This document shows positions 47,465-56,858 of a stretch of 64,000 nt of DNA, piece by piece. The stretch comes from Pleurodeles waltl (taxonomy: Eukaryota > Chordata > Amphibia > Caudata > Salamandridae). Below the pieces are notes generated by a model. That model saw only the letters and a list, made by a program, of their open reading frames with translations, searched no databases and was not told where the DNA came from. Position 1 is the first letter of the stretch, and every line of letters begins with the position of its first letter. Where the stretch lies: the NCBI RefSeq assembly GCF_031143425.1, contig NC_090437.1:1180578863-1180642862 (forward strand), written 5' to 3'. Both the position numbers and the translations under genes were made by a program.

Positions 47465-50400
47465 ATGGAGCCAGAGTTGCAGGTCATCCCCGCACTCCTA
47501 TTCCTGCTCATATACCAGGAGCACGCCCGGCGGCGCGGAAGACATCGGTGAGTACGGCACCTACGACACAGGGGAGGGAAAAGATTACCGGCACACACCC
47601 ACCCACCCACACCCACTACAACACACACATCAATGCATTCCCACAGATCACTGTCACAACCCACAAACCACCCCCCTCCGAAATAATGCAAAGACCAAAA
47701 GAAGAGATCTTAAACGGGCAGATATATTGAAAAATAGACAGCAGTAATCCAAATAAATAAATAAACTATGTACAAAATATATACAGCTACTAAATGTAGT
47801 CCAACCACTGTCCGTGGATCACAGGGGTCCTGTGCAAAGGGGCAAGGCCCAGTCCCACGACAAGAACTCCACGGAGAGAACACTGCAGGGGCATCAGAAA
47901 GAAAATAGGACAGGCACCTCAGGGGGAAGGGAAGGGGGGGCACCTCAGCCACTTGAGTACACGACGCCAGATCCACGAGGGGACTCCATGACCACTGGCC
48001 CATCCTGGGGAGAGCAAAGCCACAGTCCAAACAGTCCATACAGTGGGTGGCCTGCCCACTGGGCCATCCTGGGGAGAGCAAAGCCACAGTCCAAACAGTC
48101 CATACAGTGGGTGGCCTGCCCACTGGCCCATCCTGGGGAGAGCAAAGCCACAGTCCATACAGTCCATACAGTGGGTGGCCTGCCCACTGGGCCATCCTGG
48201 GGAGAGCAAAGCCACAGTCCATACAGTCCATACAGTGGGTGGCCTGCCCACTGGGCCATCCTGGGGAGAGCAAAGCCACAGTCCAAACAGTCCATACAGT
48301 GGGTGGCCTGCCCACTGGCCCATCCTGGGGAGAGCAAAGCCACAGTCCAAACAGTCCATACAGTGGGTGGCCTGCCCACTGGGCCATCCTGGGGAGAGCA
48401 AAGCCACAGTCCATACAGTCCATACAGTGGGTGGCCTGGCCACTGGGCCATCCTGGGGAGAGCAAAGCCACAGTCCATACAGTCCATACAGTGGGTGGCC
48501 TGCCCACTGGGCCATCCTGGGGAGAGCAAAGCCACAGTCCATACAGTGGGTGGCCTGCCCACTGGGCCATCCTGGGGAGATCAAAGCCACAGTCCATACA
48601 GTCCATACAGTGGGTGGCCTGCCCACTGGGCCATCCTGGGGAGTGCAAAGCCACAGTCCATACAGTCCATAACAGACCCCACTGCCACTGGAGGAGGCAA
48701 GTTGGCCAGAGGACATCCTGCAGCCCTGCCCGAGATAGATCCTGCCCTGCCACGTCTGCCAAAGGGCCAGCGGTTCTTGCCTTGAAGGGCCCAGTTCAGC
48801 GGTTCTTGAGACGGCGGGGCCCAGTTCAGCGGTTCTTGAGACGGCGGGGCCCAGTTCAGCGGTTCTTGAGACGGCGGGGCCCAGTTCAGCGCTTCTTGAG
48901 ACGGCGGGGCCCAGTTCAGCGCTTCTTGCCTTGAAGGGCCCAGTTCAGCGGTTCTTGAGACGGCGGGGGCCAGTTCAGCGCTTCTTGCCTTGAAGGGCCC
49001 AGTTCAGCGGTTCTTGAGACGGCGGGGCCCAGTTCAGCGGTTCTTGAGACGGCGGGGCCCAGTTCAGCGCTTCTTGCCTTGAAGGGCCCAGTTCAGCGGT
49101 TCTTGAGACGGCGGGGGCCAGTTCAGCGGTTCTTGAGACGGCGGGGCCCAGTTCAGCGGTTCTTGAGACGGCGGGGCCCAGTTCAGCGGTTCTTGAGACG
49201 GCGGAGCCCAGTTCAGCGGTTCTTGAGACGGCGGGCCCAGTTCAGCGGTTCTTGAGACGGCGGGGCCCAGTTCAGCGGTTCTTGAGACGGCGGGGCCCAG
49301 TTCAGCGGTTCTTGAGACGGCGGGGCCCAGTTCAGCGGTTCTTGAGACGGCGGGCCCAGTTCAGCGGTTCTTGAGACGGCGGGGCCCAGTTCAGCGGTTC
49401 TTGAGACGGCGGGGCCCAGTTCAGCGGTTCTTGAGACGGCGGGGCCCAGTTCAGCGGTCCTTGCCTTGAAGGGCCCAGTTCAGCGTTTCTTGAGACGGCG
49501 GACGGTCTATGGCCAACTGCTAATTGCCTGGTGGTGCCCTCCTGGGCAGCGGGGATGGTGCTCCTTCACTGCCCACCTGGGCTGTGGGTGGTGGGGCCCT
49601 CCTGGCCAGCTGGGCTGGGTCCTCCCTGGGCAGCGGCTATGGGGGTGGTGGGCTCTCCCGGGGCAGCTGTGCCGGTTCCTCCCGGGGCAGCGGCTATGGG
49701 GGTTGTGGGCTCCTCCTGGGCAGCAGGCCTGCTGCCTGACCTCTCCAACTTGCTGCCCTTGCCCTCCTTAGTCGTCGGCCTGTGGCCCTTTCCTCCCTTT
49801 GGAGCTGTGGCTGGTGACTGTCTCTGGGTGGTGTCCGGGGGGGATGTAGAAGGCGGGCTCCTGCGGCGCCCCTTCCGCCTTCTGCTCCTCTTCCCAGGGG
49901 GTGGGCTGGCTGTCCCCTTGCTGCTGGGCGAAGATCCAGACATGCGGGCTGGCGGGCTCCAATACCCCTGCACCCTTGTCAAGGGGGCTGCAGGGCTGGT
50001 GGTGGCTGAGGTGCTCTTCTTACCCCGACGAGAAGGAGGGGGGGGGCTCAGGGTCAGGAAAGAAGTTAGTAGTGGTGAGGAAGAGCTTCTTGGGACAATG
50101 GAGAGTGGTAGGTACAGTGGGAATGGGAGTGGAGGGAGAGGATGTGGTTGTAGGTGAGTCACGTTTGCTGTCTTTGGGTGCAGGTGCAGGAGGGATAGGC
50201 TGTCGTGAGGTGGATGGCTGTTGGGTGGGTGGGTGGCTGCGTTTGTGTGGTGTGGAATAGGGGGTGACAGACACAGTGGGAGAGGACACAGGGGACATGT
50301 AAATGGCAGTGGGGGTGGTGACTGCACGTGTGCGGACTGGAGTGGAGGGTGTGCTGGTGATGGAAACACTGGCTGATGGTGAGGTGAATGGAGGTGTGAG

Positions 50401-53400
50401 TGTAGACGTCACAGGGAGGGAGGAGGGAGACGAGGAGGTGGGGGTCACAGAGGTGGTAGTGACTGTTGGCATGTCTGCATCGGAATGTTGCGTGTGTGAA
50501 TGTCTGCGTGATCTGTGGTGCTTATGTTTGGATGAGCTTCTCTTGGGTGTTGAGGTGTGTGCAGGCTGGTCTGATGGTGTGGGTGGGACAGGCAGAGGAA
50601 CAGGAGACTGGGAGGAGGGAGTTAGTAGAGGCAGGCAGGAGACAGGGACAATGGCTGCCGTCAGTGCTGAGGCCAGAGCCTGGAACGATCGCTGATGGGC
50701 AGCCTGACCCGAATGAATGCCCTCCAGGTACGCATTGCTGCGATGAACCTCCCTCTCCACCCCCTGGATGGCATTCAAAAGGGTAGTCTGCCCAACAATG
50801 AGCGTTCGGAGGAGGTCAATGACCTCCTCACTGAGGGCAGCGGGGGTAACAGGGGCAGGGCCTGAGGTGCCTGGGGCGAAGGAGATGCCCGGCTTCCTGG
50901 CAGAGCGGGCACGGGGCGAACGCGGAGGGGATGCTGGGAGGGCGGAGATGGTGCGCTGGGTGGCGGCTGTACCTGTAATGGCGGGGGGCACGGATGGTGC
51001 CACCCCCGCAAGGGAGCCCCCTTCCGAGGACGTGTCCGTGTCGCTGCAGGGTCCAGTCGTCCCCGTCGTGGAGCTCCCCTCGCCCTCCGTCTCACTGGTC
51101 CAGTCTGACTCTGTGGCATGGCCCTCCTGGGCCATGTGAGATGCAGCTCCCTCCTGCCCCGATGCCACTTCTCCTCCGCCTGATGATGCTGATGCACACA
51201 AGCACAGAAAGACAAACAAAAAGGGGGGGGGGAGAGAGAAATAAAGGCATATTGAGTACATGGATCTCCGGTACAGTTAGCGGACATGACAGACACAGAT
51301 GCCCCCTGCACTAAGTTGCGCACTTGGGGTACGCTACGCATTCCGTGGAACATGGCCTACACGCCTAGAGTTGACAACTGCACCCATGGATGACACGGCC
51401 CAGGGATGGCTGTACTGACAAACTACTGAGGGTGGTGGCTGGGGACACAGGGGCTTACGGGGGTGCCCAGCCTACAGATATCGCCCTGGCCTAGGGGGAC
51501 CCCCAGCCCTCCTCCCCCACCCAGACACCTCCACTGCGCGACAACAGAGTAGATAATGCTTGTACTCACCCCCTTGTGTCTGCTGTGCTGCCCTCACGCG
51601 CCCATCCAATTCAGGGTAGGCCACCGCCAGGATCCGGAACATCAGGGGGCTCAGTTGACGGCAGGCACCCCGCCTACGTTGGGAGGCCATCCCCAGCAGA
51701 GACTCGGCGGTCTTCTTGGTCCCGCGGCGGATGTCCTCCCACCTCTTGCGGCAGTGGGTGCCCCGTCGATGGTGGACCCCCAGGGCCCGGACTTCCTTGG
51801 CGATAGCACGCCAAATCCCGATCTTCTCATGGGCGCGGACCTATGTGACACATAAAGGGAGGGAGAAATACCACGTTCAAGTTTCTCAGCATTTTCCTTT
51901 CCAGTGGCCCAACGCCCCCCATCCCCGCCAGGCCCCCCGCCATGCCCCCCGCCATGCCCAACATGCCCCCCATCCCCGCCAGGCCCCCCGCCATGCCCCC
52001 CGCCATGCCCCCCGCCATGCCCAACATGCCCCCCATCCCCGCCAGGCCCCCCGCCATGCCCAACATGCCCCCCATCCCAGCCAGGCCCCCCGCCATGCCC
52101 CCCGCCATGCCCAACATGCCCCCCATCCCCGCCAGGCCCCCAAGCCAGCCAGTGGCCCCAAATCCATATTGAATTAAACTCACTTGTTGGTCTGGAGGAC
52201 CGTAGAGTAGCGCATACTGGGGGAGGACCCCATCCACAAGTTTCTCCAACTCCTCTCCAGTGAAGGCAGGGGCCCTTTCCCCAGTCGCAGCAGCCATTGT
52301 CCCTTCCAGACCGAGGTCACAGCAACACTTGCAGTATAGGTCCTCTCCTGTGAAAGTTCAAGTCGCAAGTGGATAAGTAGATAGAAAATGGCGGTCACGT
52401 CCGCGGCGGTGCGTACCGCGGCGGTGCGTCCCGCCACCGCCGGCGCCCTTCGCCATTGGCTCCTGAAACCCATAGGCTTCAATGTTAACCAATGCGGCTT
52501 CGCGCCGCGGTCTTCGCCCGCCGCCCGCCGCGGTGTGCCACGCCAGCGCATTGACCTCACATCCCATTGTCACACTTCACAGGTCAGGCAGCCGCCATTT
52601 CGAGGGTCCACATGGCTCAATTTCAACTGCGTCACACAGGCCTAGGCCTTGCATAGCCACTCAGACACGCCATTCACTGCATAGAGAATCGTATACTGTG
52701 CTAGCTGTGAGTACGTACCTGTGGGTTGCTTGACTGTGTGCTCCATGTTGTCCTTCCTAGGCACCGTCCGCTGGGTTGGGCGAGGAGACGGATGAATCCT
52801 CCCGTGTACCGACCGCTGGTGGACCTGTCGACAATGGAAGAACGCCACATTATCCTGACCTACCGTCTTAACCGTGCCACTATCCATGAACTGTGTGCCC
52901 AGCTGGAGCCCGACCTGATGTCCCCCATCCGCCAACCCACAGGGATTCCCCCTCTGGTGCAGGTCATGTCAGTACTCCATTTCTTGGCAAGTGGGTCATT
53001 TCAGACAACCGTGGGAATTGCTTCCGGAATGTCTCAGCCCATGTTTTCGAAGGTGTTATCCAGAGTGTTGTCTGCCCTGATGAAATCCGTGAGGAACTAC
53101 ATCATTTTCCCTGAGGTGGGCGAATTGGCTACAGTGAAGGGTGATTTCAACGCCCTTGGACATATTCCCAACGTAATTGGTGCCATTGATGGGACCCATG
53201 TGGCTTTGGTTCCCCCAAGAGACAGGGAGCAGGTGTACAGGAACCGAAAAAATTACCATTCAATGAACATCCAGGTGGTGTGTTTGGCTGACCAGTACAT
53301 CTCGCATGTAAATGCCAAATTCCCAGGGTCAGTGCATGACGCCTACATCCTCAGGAATAGCAGCATCCCTTACGTGATGGAACAGCTACAGAGACACCGT

Positions 53401-53796
53401 GTATGGCTAGTGGGGGACTCTGGGTACCCCAACCTGTCGTGGCTACTGACCCCAGTAAGGAATCCCCGGACCAGGGCAGAGGAACGGTACAATGAGGCCC
53501 ATGGGCGTACTAGGAGGGTGATCGAACGCACCTTTGGCCTCCTAAAGGCCAGGTTTAGGTGCCTGCATATGACCGGTGGATCCCTAATGTACTCACCTAA
53601 GAAGGTGTGTCACATCATCGTGGCCTGCTGCATGCTTCACAACCTGGCTTTGCGCCGCCAGGTGCCTTTCCTGCAGGAGGATGGTCGAGACGGTGGTGTT
53701 GTGGCAGCGGTGGAACCTGAGGAGAGTGACGAGGAGGAAGACGACGGGGCTGAAACAGACAACAGGGACAGAATCATTGAACAGTACTTCCAATAG
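47465..53796 (+). CDS. Harbinger DDE transposase (HARBI1-like), two exons
   Basis: Exon 1 47465-47547 (MEPELQVIPALLFLLIYQE), donor CG/GTGAGT; exon 2 52761-53796, acceptor TTGTCCTTCCTAG. Joined length 1119 nt, 372 aa, no stop. The join is supported by phase, by conservation of both splice sites in Harbinger-1 and by an N-terminus like that of other Harbinger transposases. A helix-turn-helix-like region lies at about 70-130 (IPPLVQVMSVLHFLASGSF). The catalytic triad is D171 (AIDGTHV), D247 (GDSGYP) and E283 (VIERTFGLLKAR), spaced as in PIF/Harbinger. The C-terminus is acidic (ESDEEEDDGAE). It would excise and insert the element at 3-bp targets with a Myb-like partner. The intron is 5.2 kb and contains Myb-A on the other strand. 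Calling it active is inference. Confidence 0.9.
48000..48670. repeat. 64-bp minisatellite, Harbinger-2
   Basis: About ten tandem 64-bp units starting CCATCCTGGGGAGAGCAAAGC at 48000, 48064, 48128, 48192 and so on; one unit near 48540 is 12 bases short. Homologous to the array at 35037-35515. Located in transposase intron 1, downstream of the Myb-A stop. It produces long open frames on both strands that are not genes. Confidence 0.93.
48778..49500. repeat. 30-bp minisatellite, Harbinger-2
   Basis: About 24 near-identical copies of a 30-bp unit with core CAGTTCAGCGGTTCTTGAG followed by ACGGCGGGGCC. Some units carry the alternative end CTTGCCTTGAAGGG, in a semi-regular pattern in the first half. 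Very low divergence between units suggests recent amplification. Same place and core as 35840-36100. Confidence 0.93.
49566..50040 (-). other. Conserved basic, repeat-containing tail frame next to Myb-A
   Basis: Minus-strand frame, open from before 50040 to 49566: SRRGKKSTSATTSPAAPL, ASPPPGKRSRRRKGRRRSPP, GGKGHRPTTKEGKGSK, then repeats of PTTPIAAA. Harbinger-1 has a similar frame at the same place (36690-36148: STSAKKSPG, TASPPP, KVRKGQKKSAKSGKS, repeats of QEATASPIVT). Protein-level similarity across both elements suggests it is the true C-terminus of Myb-A, put out of frame by a run of nine C (eight would join it). Histone H1-like in composition. Alternative: a non-coding repeat. Confidence 0.45.
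50020..52297 (-). CDS. Myb-A: Myb/SANT-like protein nested in the transposase intron
   Basis: Three exons on the minus strand: 52297-52184 (114 nt), 51840-51570 (271 nt) and 51188-50020 (1169 nt). Donors GTGAGT and GTGAGT; acceptors TGTGTCACATAG and TTGTGTGCATCAG. Joined length 1554 nt, 517 aa. Residues about 12-100 form the Myb/SANT-like domain (EELEKLVDGVLPQYALLYGP, IWRAIAKEVRALGVHHRRG, CRKRWEDIRRGTKKTAES); then LSPLMFRILAVAYPELDGR. A Ser/Thr/Pro-rich region follows, with a helical block at about 225-275 (LSEEVIDLLRTLIVGQTTLL...QALASALTAAI). Exon sizes agree exactly with both Harbinger-1 copies. The stop at 50020 follows a C9 run; the true end may be the basic tail at 49566-50040. Likely role: second DNA-binding partner of the transposase. 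Confidence 0.75.
51905..52150. repeat. CCCCCCGCCATGCCC repeat in Myb-A intron 1
   Basis: Short tandem repeats (15-18 bases, grouped in higher units of about 45-60) of CCGCCATGCCC and CCCATCCCCGCCAGG. They are open on both strands (Pro-Met-Pro one way, Gly-Met-Ala-Gly the other) but lie wholly between donor 52183 and acceptor 51841. The Harbinger-1 introns lack them (197 nt against 343 nt). Confidence 0.88.
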
Positions 53797-54304
53797 GACA
53801 CAGGTAACATTTCAAAGATAATTTAGTAAATGTTAACTACTCTGCAGCATCTCTGCTGCCTGTCTATTTGCCCCAGTGTATGATGACTGAGTTTTGGCTT
53901 TTCCCTCCCTATTTCAGATCTGGGGTCCCCACTACGAGTCCTGTGCTTCGTTTCCCCATGGACTACAGCTTTGTGGCAGCTGTTTGTTGACTTCACCATG
54001 TACAAGGACATATTTGCACTGTCATGTCAATTACAATCTATTGAAATCACAGCCAGACTCCTGATATTTTGGTGCAAAATAGGTGTTTATTGAAGTGCTC
54101 AAAATGGGATGGGTGGTTTCAAGTGGGTGGGGGCTATGGTGAAGGAATGTCCATGGCAGAGTCCAGAGTAACAGTCACACAGGTGCATTGTCCAGAGGCC
54201 TGTGGAGAGATGGAGCATGGGCAGTTCAAGGATGGACAGGGTGACAATGTGGGACAGTGGGATGACATCAGGTGGTATCCTTTGCTGGCGGGGGTCTTGA
54301 CATC

Positions 54305-55894
54305 CTACTCTGTCTTCTTGCGAGATCTCAGGGCCCTCTTGCGGGGTGGTTCTTCTCCTGCAGGAGGTGGGGGTCTGGTGGGCTGCTGCTGTGCGGGGGC
54401 CTCCTGTCCACTAGCGCCGGCGGAGGTGGATGGCTGTTCTTGGTCCAGGCTAGTGGCAGGGGCCCTTGGGTGTTGTTCAGTGTCCGCCCTGCTGTTTACG
54501 AGGTCCTGCAGCAGCCCTACCATGGTAACCAGGGTGGTGTTGATGGCTCTGATGTCCTCCCTGTACCCCCGATAGTGTTCCTCCTGCAGCACCTGGATCT
54601 CCTGGAACCGGGCCAGTACCGTCGCCATCGTCTCCTGGGAGCGGTTGTATGCTACCATGATGGTGGTGAGGACCTCGTGGAGAGTGGGTTCCCTGGGCCT
54701 CTCCTCCCCCCCCTGTCGCACAGCTGCCCGCCGAGTTGCCCTGTTTCCCTGGGCCTCTGCCCCCTGGCCGGTGTGCCCACTACCACTGCCCCAGGTCCCT
54801 GTTGTTGTTGGGGTGGTGGGTTATCCTGGGTGCCCTGTAGTGGTAGACACACCGCAGATTGACGCGCCCTGGAGACAGAGGCATGGGCCCGCTGGGTGGG
54901 AGCTGTGCTGGTGTTCCCAGAGGGGTTTGGGTCTGTAGTAGCCTGGGCCTGTGTGAGGGGAACCGACTGTCCAGAGGTCCCCGATGGTCCGGGCTGGTCA
55001 TCGGTGTCCAGGTCGACAGAGCTGCTGTCATCGCTGACGGCCTCTTGGGTGGGGGGTGTGGATAATTCTGGCCCCTCCGTCGCGGTGTGTTGACGGTCGG
55101 GTCCTGCAGGGGTATAGAGGTATGGTTATAGTTTCAATGTGTGGCATATGGGTGTATCTGTGGGTTCTCGTGTCCCCAAGTGCTGGCATTCGTGTGTGGG
55201 GGCTTTGGTGAGGGTGGCTTGTGGGGGGGATGTGTATATGCATTGGGCATGCTTTGGTGATGGGTGTCCATGCTTAGTGGACGCATGCAGGCCTATGTTT
55301 TGGGATGTGTGGGTTGTGATGGTGAGACATTGGCGGGGAATAGGTGTGCTGGGGGTGGGGGTGAGGATGGTGGTGGGGGTGAGGATGGTGGTGGGGGTGA
55401 GGGTGGGGGTGAGGATGGGGGTGGGGGTGAGGGTGGGGTTCGAGGATGGGGGTGAGGGTTGGGGTCTGATTTGGCATGCAGGTGGGGGGGAAGCAGTATT
55501 GAAGCTTCAACTTACCAGTATCCATTCCTCCGCCGACTCCTGCGAGGCCGTCAGGATGCAGGATGTTCAAGACTTCCTCCTCCCATGATGTGAATTGTGG
55601 GGGTTGAGGTGGGGGTCCTCCGCCAGTCTTCTGCACGGCGATGTTGTGCCTGGATACCATGGAACGCACCTTCCCCCGTAGGTCGTTCCATCGCTTCCTG
55701 ATGTCTTCCCGATTTCTGGGGTGCTGTCCCACTGCGTTCACCCTGTCGACAATCCTCTGCCATAGCTCCGTCCTCCGGGCAATGCTGGTGTATTGTATCT
55801 GTGTGCCGAACAGCTGGGGCTCTACCCGAACGATTTCCTCCACCATGACCCTGAGTTCTTCGTCTGTGAAGCGGGGTTGTCTTTGGGGTGCCAT
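54305..55894 (-). pseudogene. Myb-B gene of Harbinger-2, one-base frameshift
   Basis: Exon 1 55894-55516 (379 nt, as in Harbinger-1): MAPQRQPRFTDEELRVMVEEIV...RWNDLRGKVRSMVSRHN, the Myb/SANT-like domain. Donor GTAAGTT, acceptor TATACCCCTGCAG, exon 2 55103-54305 (799 nt). The joined length of 1178 nt is one base short of a multiple of 3. The break is at CCCCAGG near 54790 (five C in the intact copy at about 45298-45303). Downstream of it the frame resumes with RPREPTLHEVLTTIMVAYNR and ends in RKRALRSRKKTE. Convergent with the transposase; polyadenylation signal at about 54087-54092. Confidence 0.82.
55335..55470. repeat. GGTGGGGGTGAGGAT repeat in the Myb-B intron
   Basis: G-rich repeats of 6-15 bases (GGGGGTGAGG core), directly after the Myb-B exon 1 donor. 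The purine-rich strand could form quadruplexes. Read on the minus strand it gives a Pro-His run, which is an artefact of reading through the donor. Confidence 0.85.
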
Positions 55895-56851
55895 GGGGTG
55901 GTGTGTATGATGTGTGGGGTGGAGTATGTGTATTTAAGTGAGTTGAGTGTGGTGGTGTGTGTTGTTTTGTGTGTGGATAGTGTGTGGGTGATGGTGTTGA
56001 GTGGCTGTGGCTGTTATGTTTTGGATGCTGGTGTCTCGCTCTTGTCTTCTTTACGAATTTTTAAGCGTAGGGGTTTGTGGGTGATGTGGGTGGGTGTTTT
56101 ATATTGTATTGTGTGTGTGGGAGTGGTGTGTGTATGTGTATCAGGTGTGTGGGATTCAAATCGTCCAATGTGGCTGAGTTTTGTTCGTTTGTGTGTATTC
56201 TGACTGCGCCGGTGTGTCCCGCCAATGGAATACCGCGTTTGAATGACCGCCGCGTGGATTCGTGGGTCGTAATGGGATGGGCGTATTTCTGTTGGCGTGG
56301 CGGTGGAGGTTTGGTCACCTCCACCTTTCCGCCGACCGCTGGTCTGGCGGTCTGTTGTGGCGGTCGGATTTTCGGAGGTTTGCCTTCTGCGGGTCAGAAT
56401 GACCGTGGCGGGTTTCCGCGACCGCGGCGGGATTATGGAGGATTTCTGACCGGCGGTAGGCGCCTTTTACCGCCGAGGTCAGAATGACCACCTTAGTGTT
56501 TGAAAAAGCACTTTTTTAGAAAGTGAGCATTTTCTTGCTTAAGCCATTTCTGTGACTCTGCCTGTTTGTGGATTCCCTGCCTGGGTCAGTTTGACAGGTG
56601 GGCTGGTTGCAGCTCTTACTAGACAGTGACATAAAGGGAGCCGGGGTGTAGTCTGCATTTCCTGATGAGCCATATGTGCTAGGAGGGAGAGGAGTAGTAG
56701 TCACTCACACCTGAAAGGGCTGTACCTGCCCTCTCACAATGCAGTCTCCAACCCCCTGGTGTGTGTCTGGGGCCTGGCCTCAGCAAAGCAGGATTTCACA
56801 ATCAAGAGAGCCTTTCCTTTGAAGTAAGCCTAATTCAAAGGGCAAAATGGG

Positions 56852-56858
56852 TATAAAA
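56852..56858 (+). promoter_or_regulatory. TATA box of the gypsy LTR
   Basis: TATAAAA within GGGTATAAAAAGGG, about 1.1 kb before the LTR end. The paralogous copy near 9330 has lost it (AATAAGTATT). Confidence 0.55.

Larger units (their letters stand above)
47137..56492 (+). mobile_element. Harbinger-2, 9.4 kb, near-complete three-gene element
   Basis: Ends GGCCCTCATTCTGACC and, inverted, GGTGGTCATTCTGACC. Perfect TTA duplications at 47134-47136 and 56493-56495; removing it restores the LTR (compare about 8970-8990). Gene order: transposase exon 1 (plus), minisatellites, Myb-A (minus, inside the transposase intron), transposase exon 2 (plus), Myb-B (minus, convergent). Transposase and terminal repeats look functional; Myb-B has one frameshift and the Myb-A tail has one ambiguous C-run. 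Confidence 0.92.

Noticed and set aside
47710..48934. Long open frames of 200-350 codons on both strands with repeated Trp/Gly/Pro motifs
   Set aside because: They are translations of the 64-bp minisatellite, which lacks stops in several frames; no start context, domain or splice support, and both strands look equally good.
35037..49500. Tandem repeats resembling a CRISPR array
   Set aside because: Units are contiguous or imperfect without unique spacers, lie in a eukaryotic transposon intron, and no cas gene is present.
51886..52263. Pro-Met-Pro (plus) and Gly-Trp/Gly-Met-Ala-Gly (minus) proteins
   Set aside because: The array sits between a donor and acceptor that are conserved in the Myb-A gene; it is intronic.
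55274..55515. Pro-His repeat tail on the Myb-B protein
   Set aside because: It begins after a strong donor (GTAAGTT) and is replaced by exon 2 with correct phase and length agreement with Harbinger-1.
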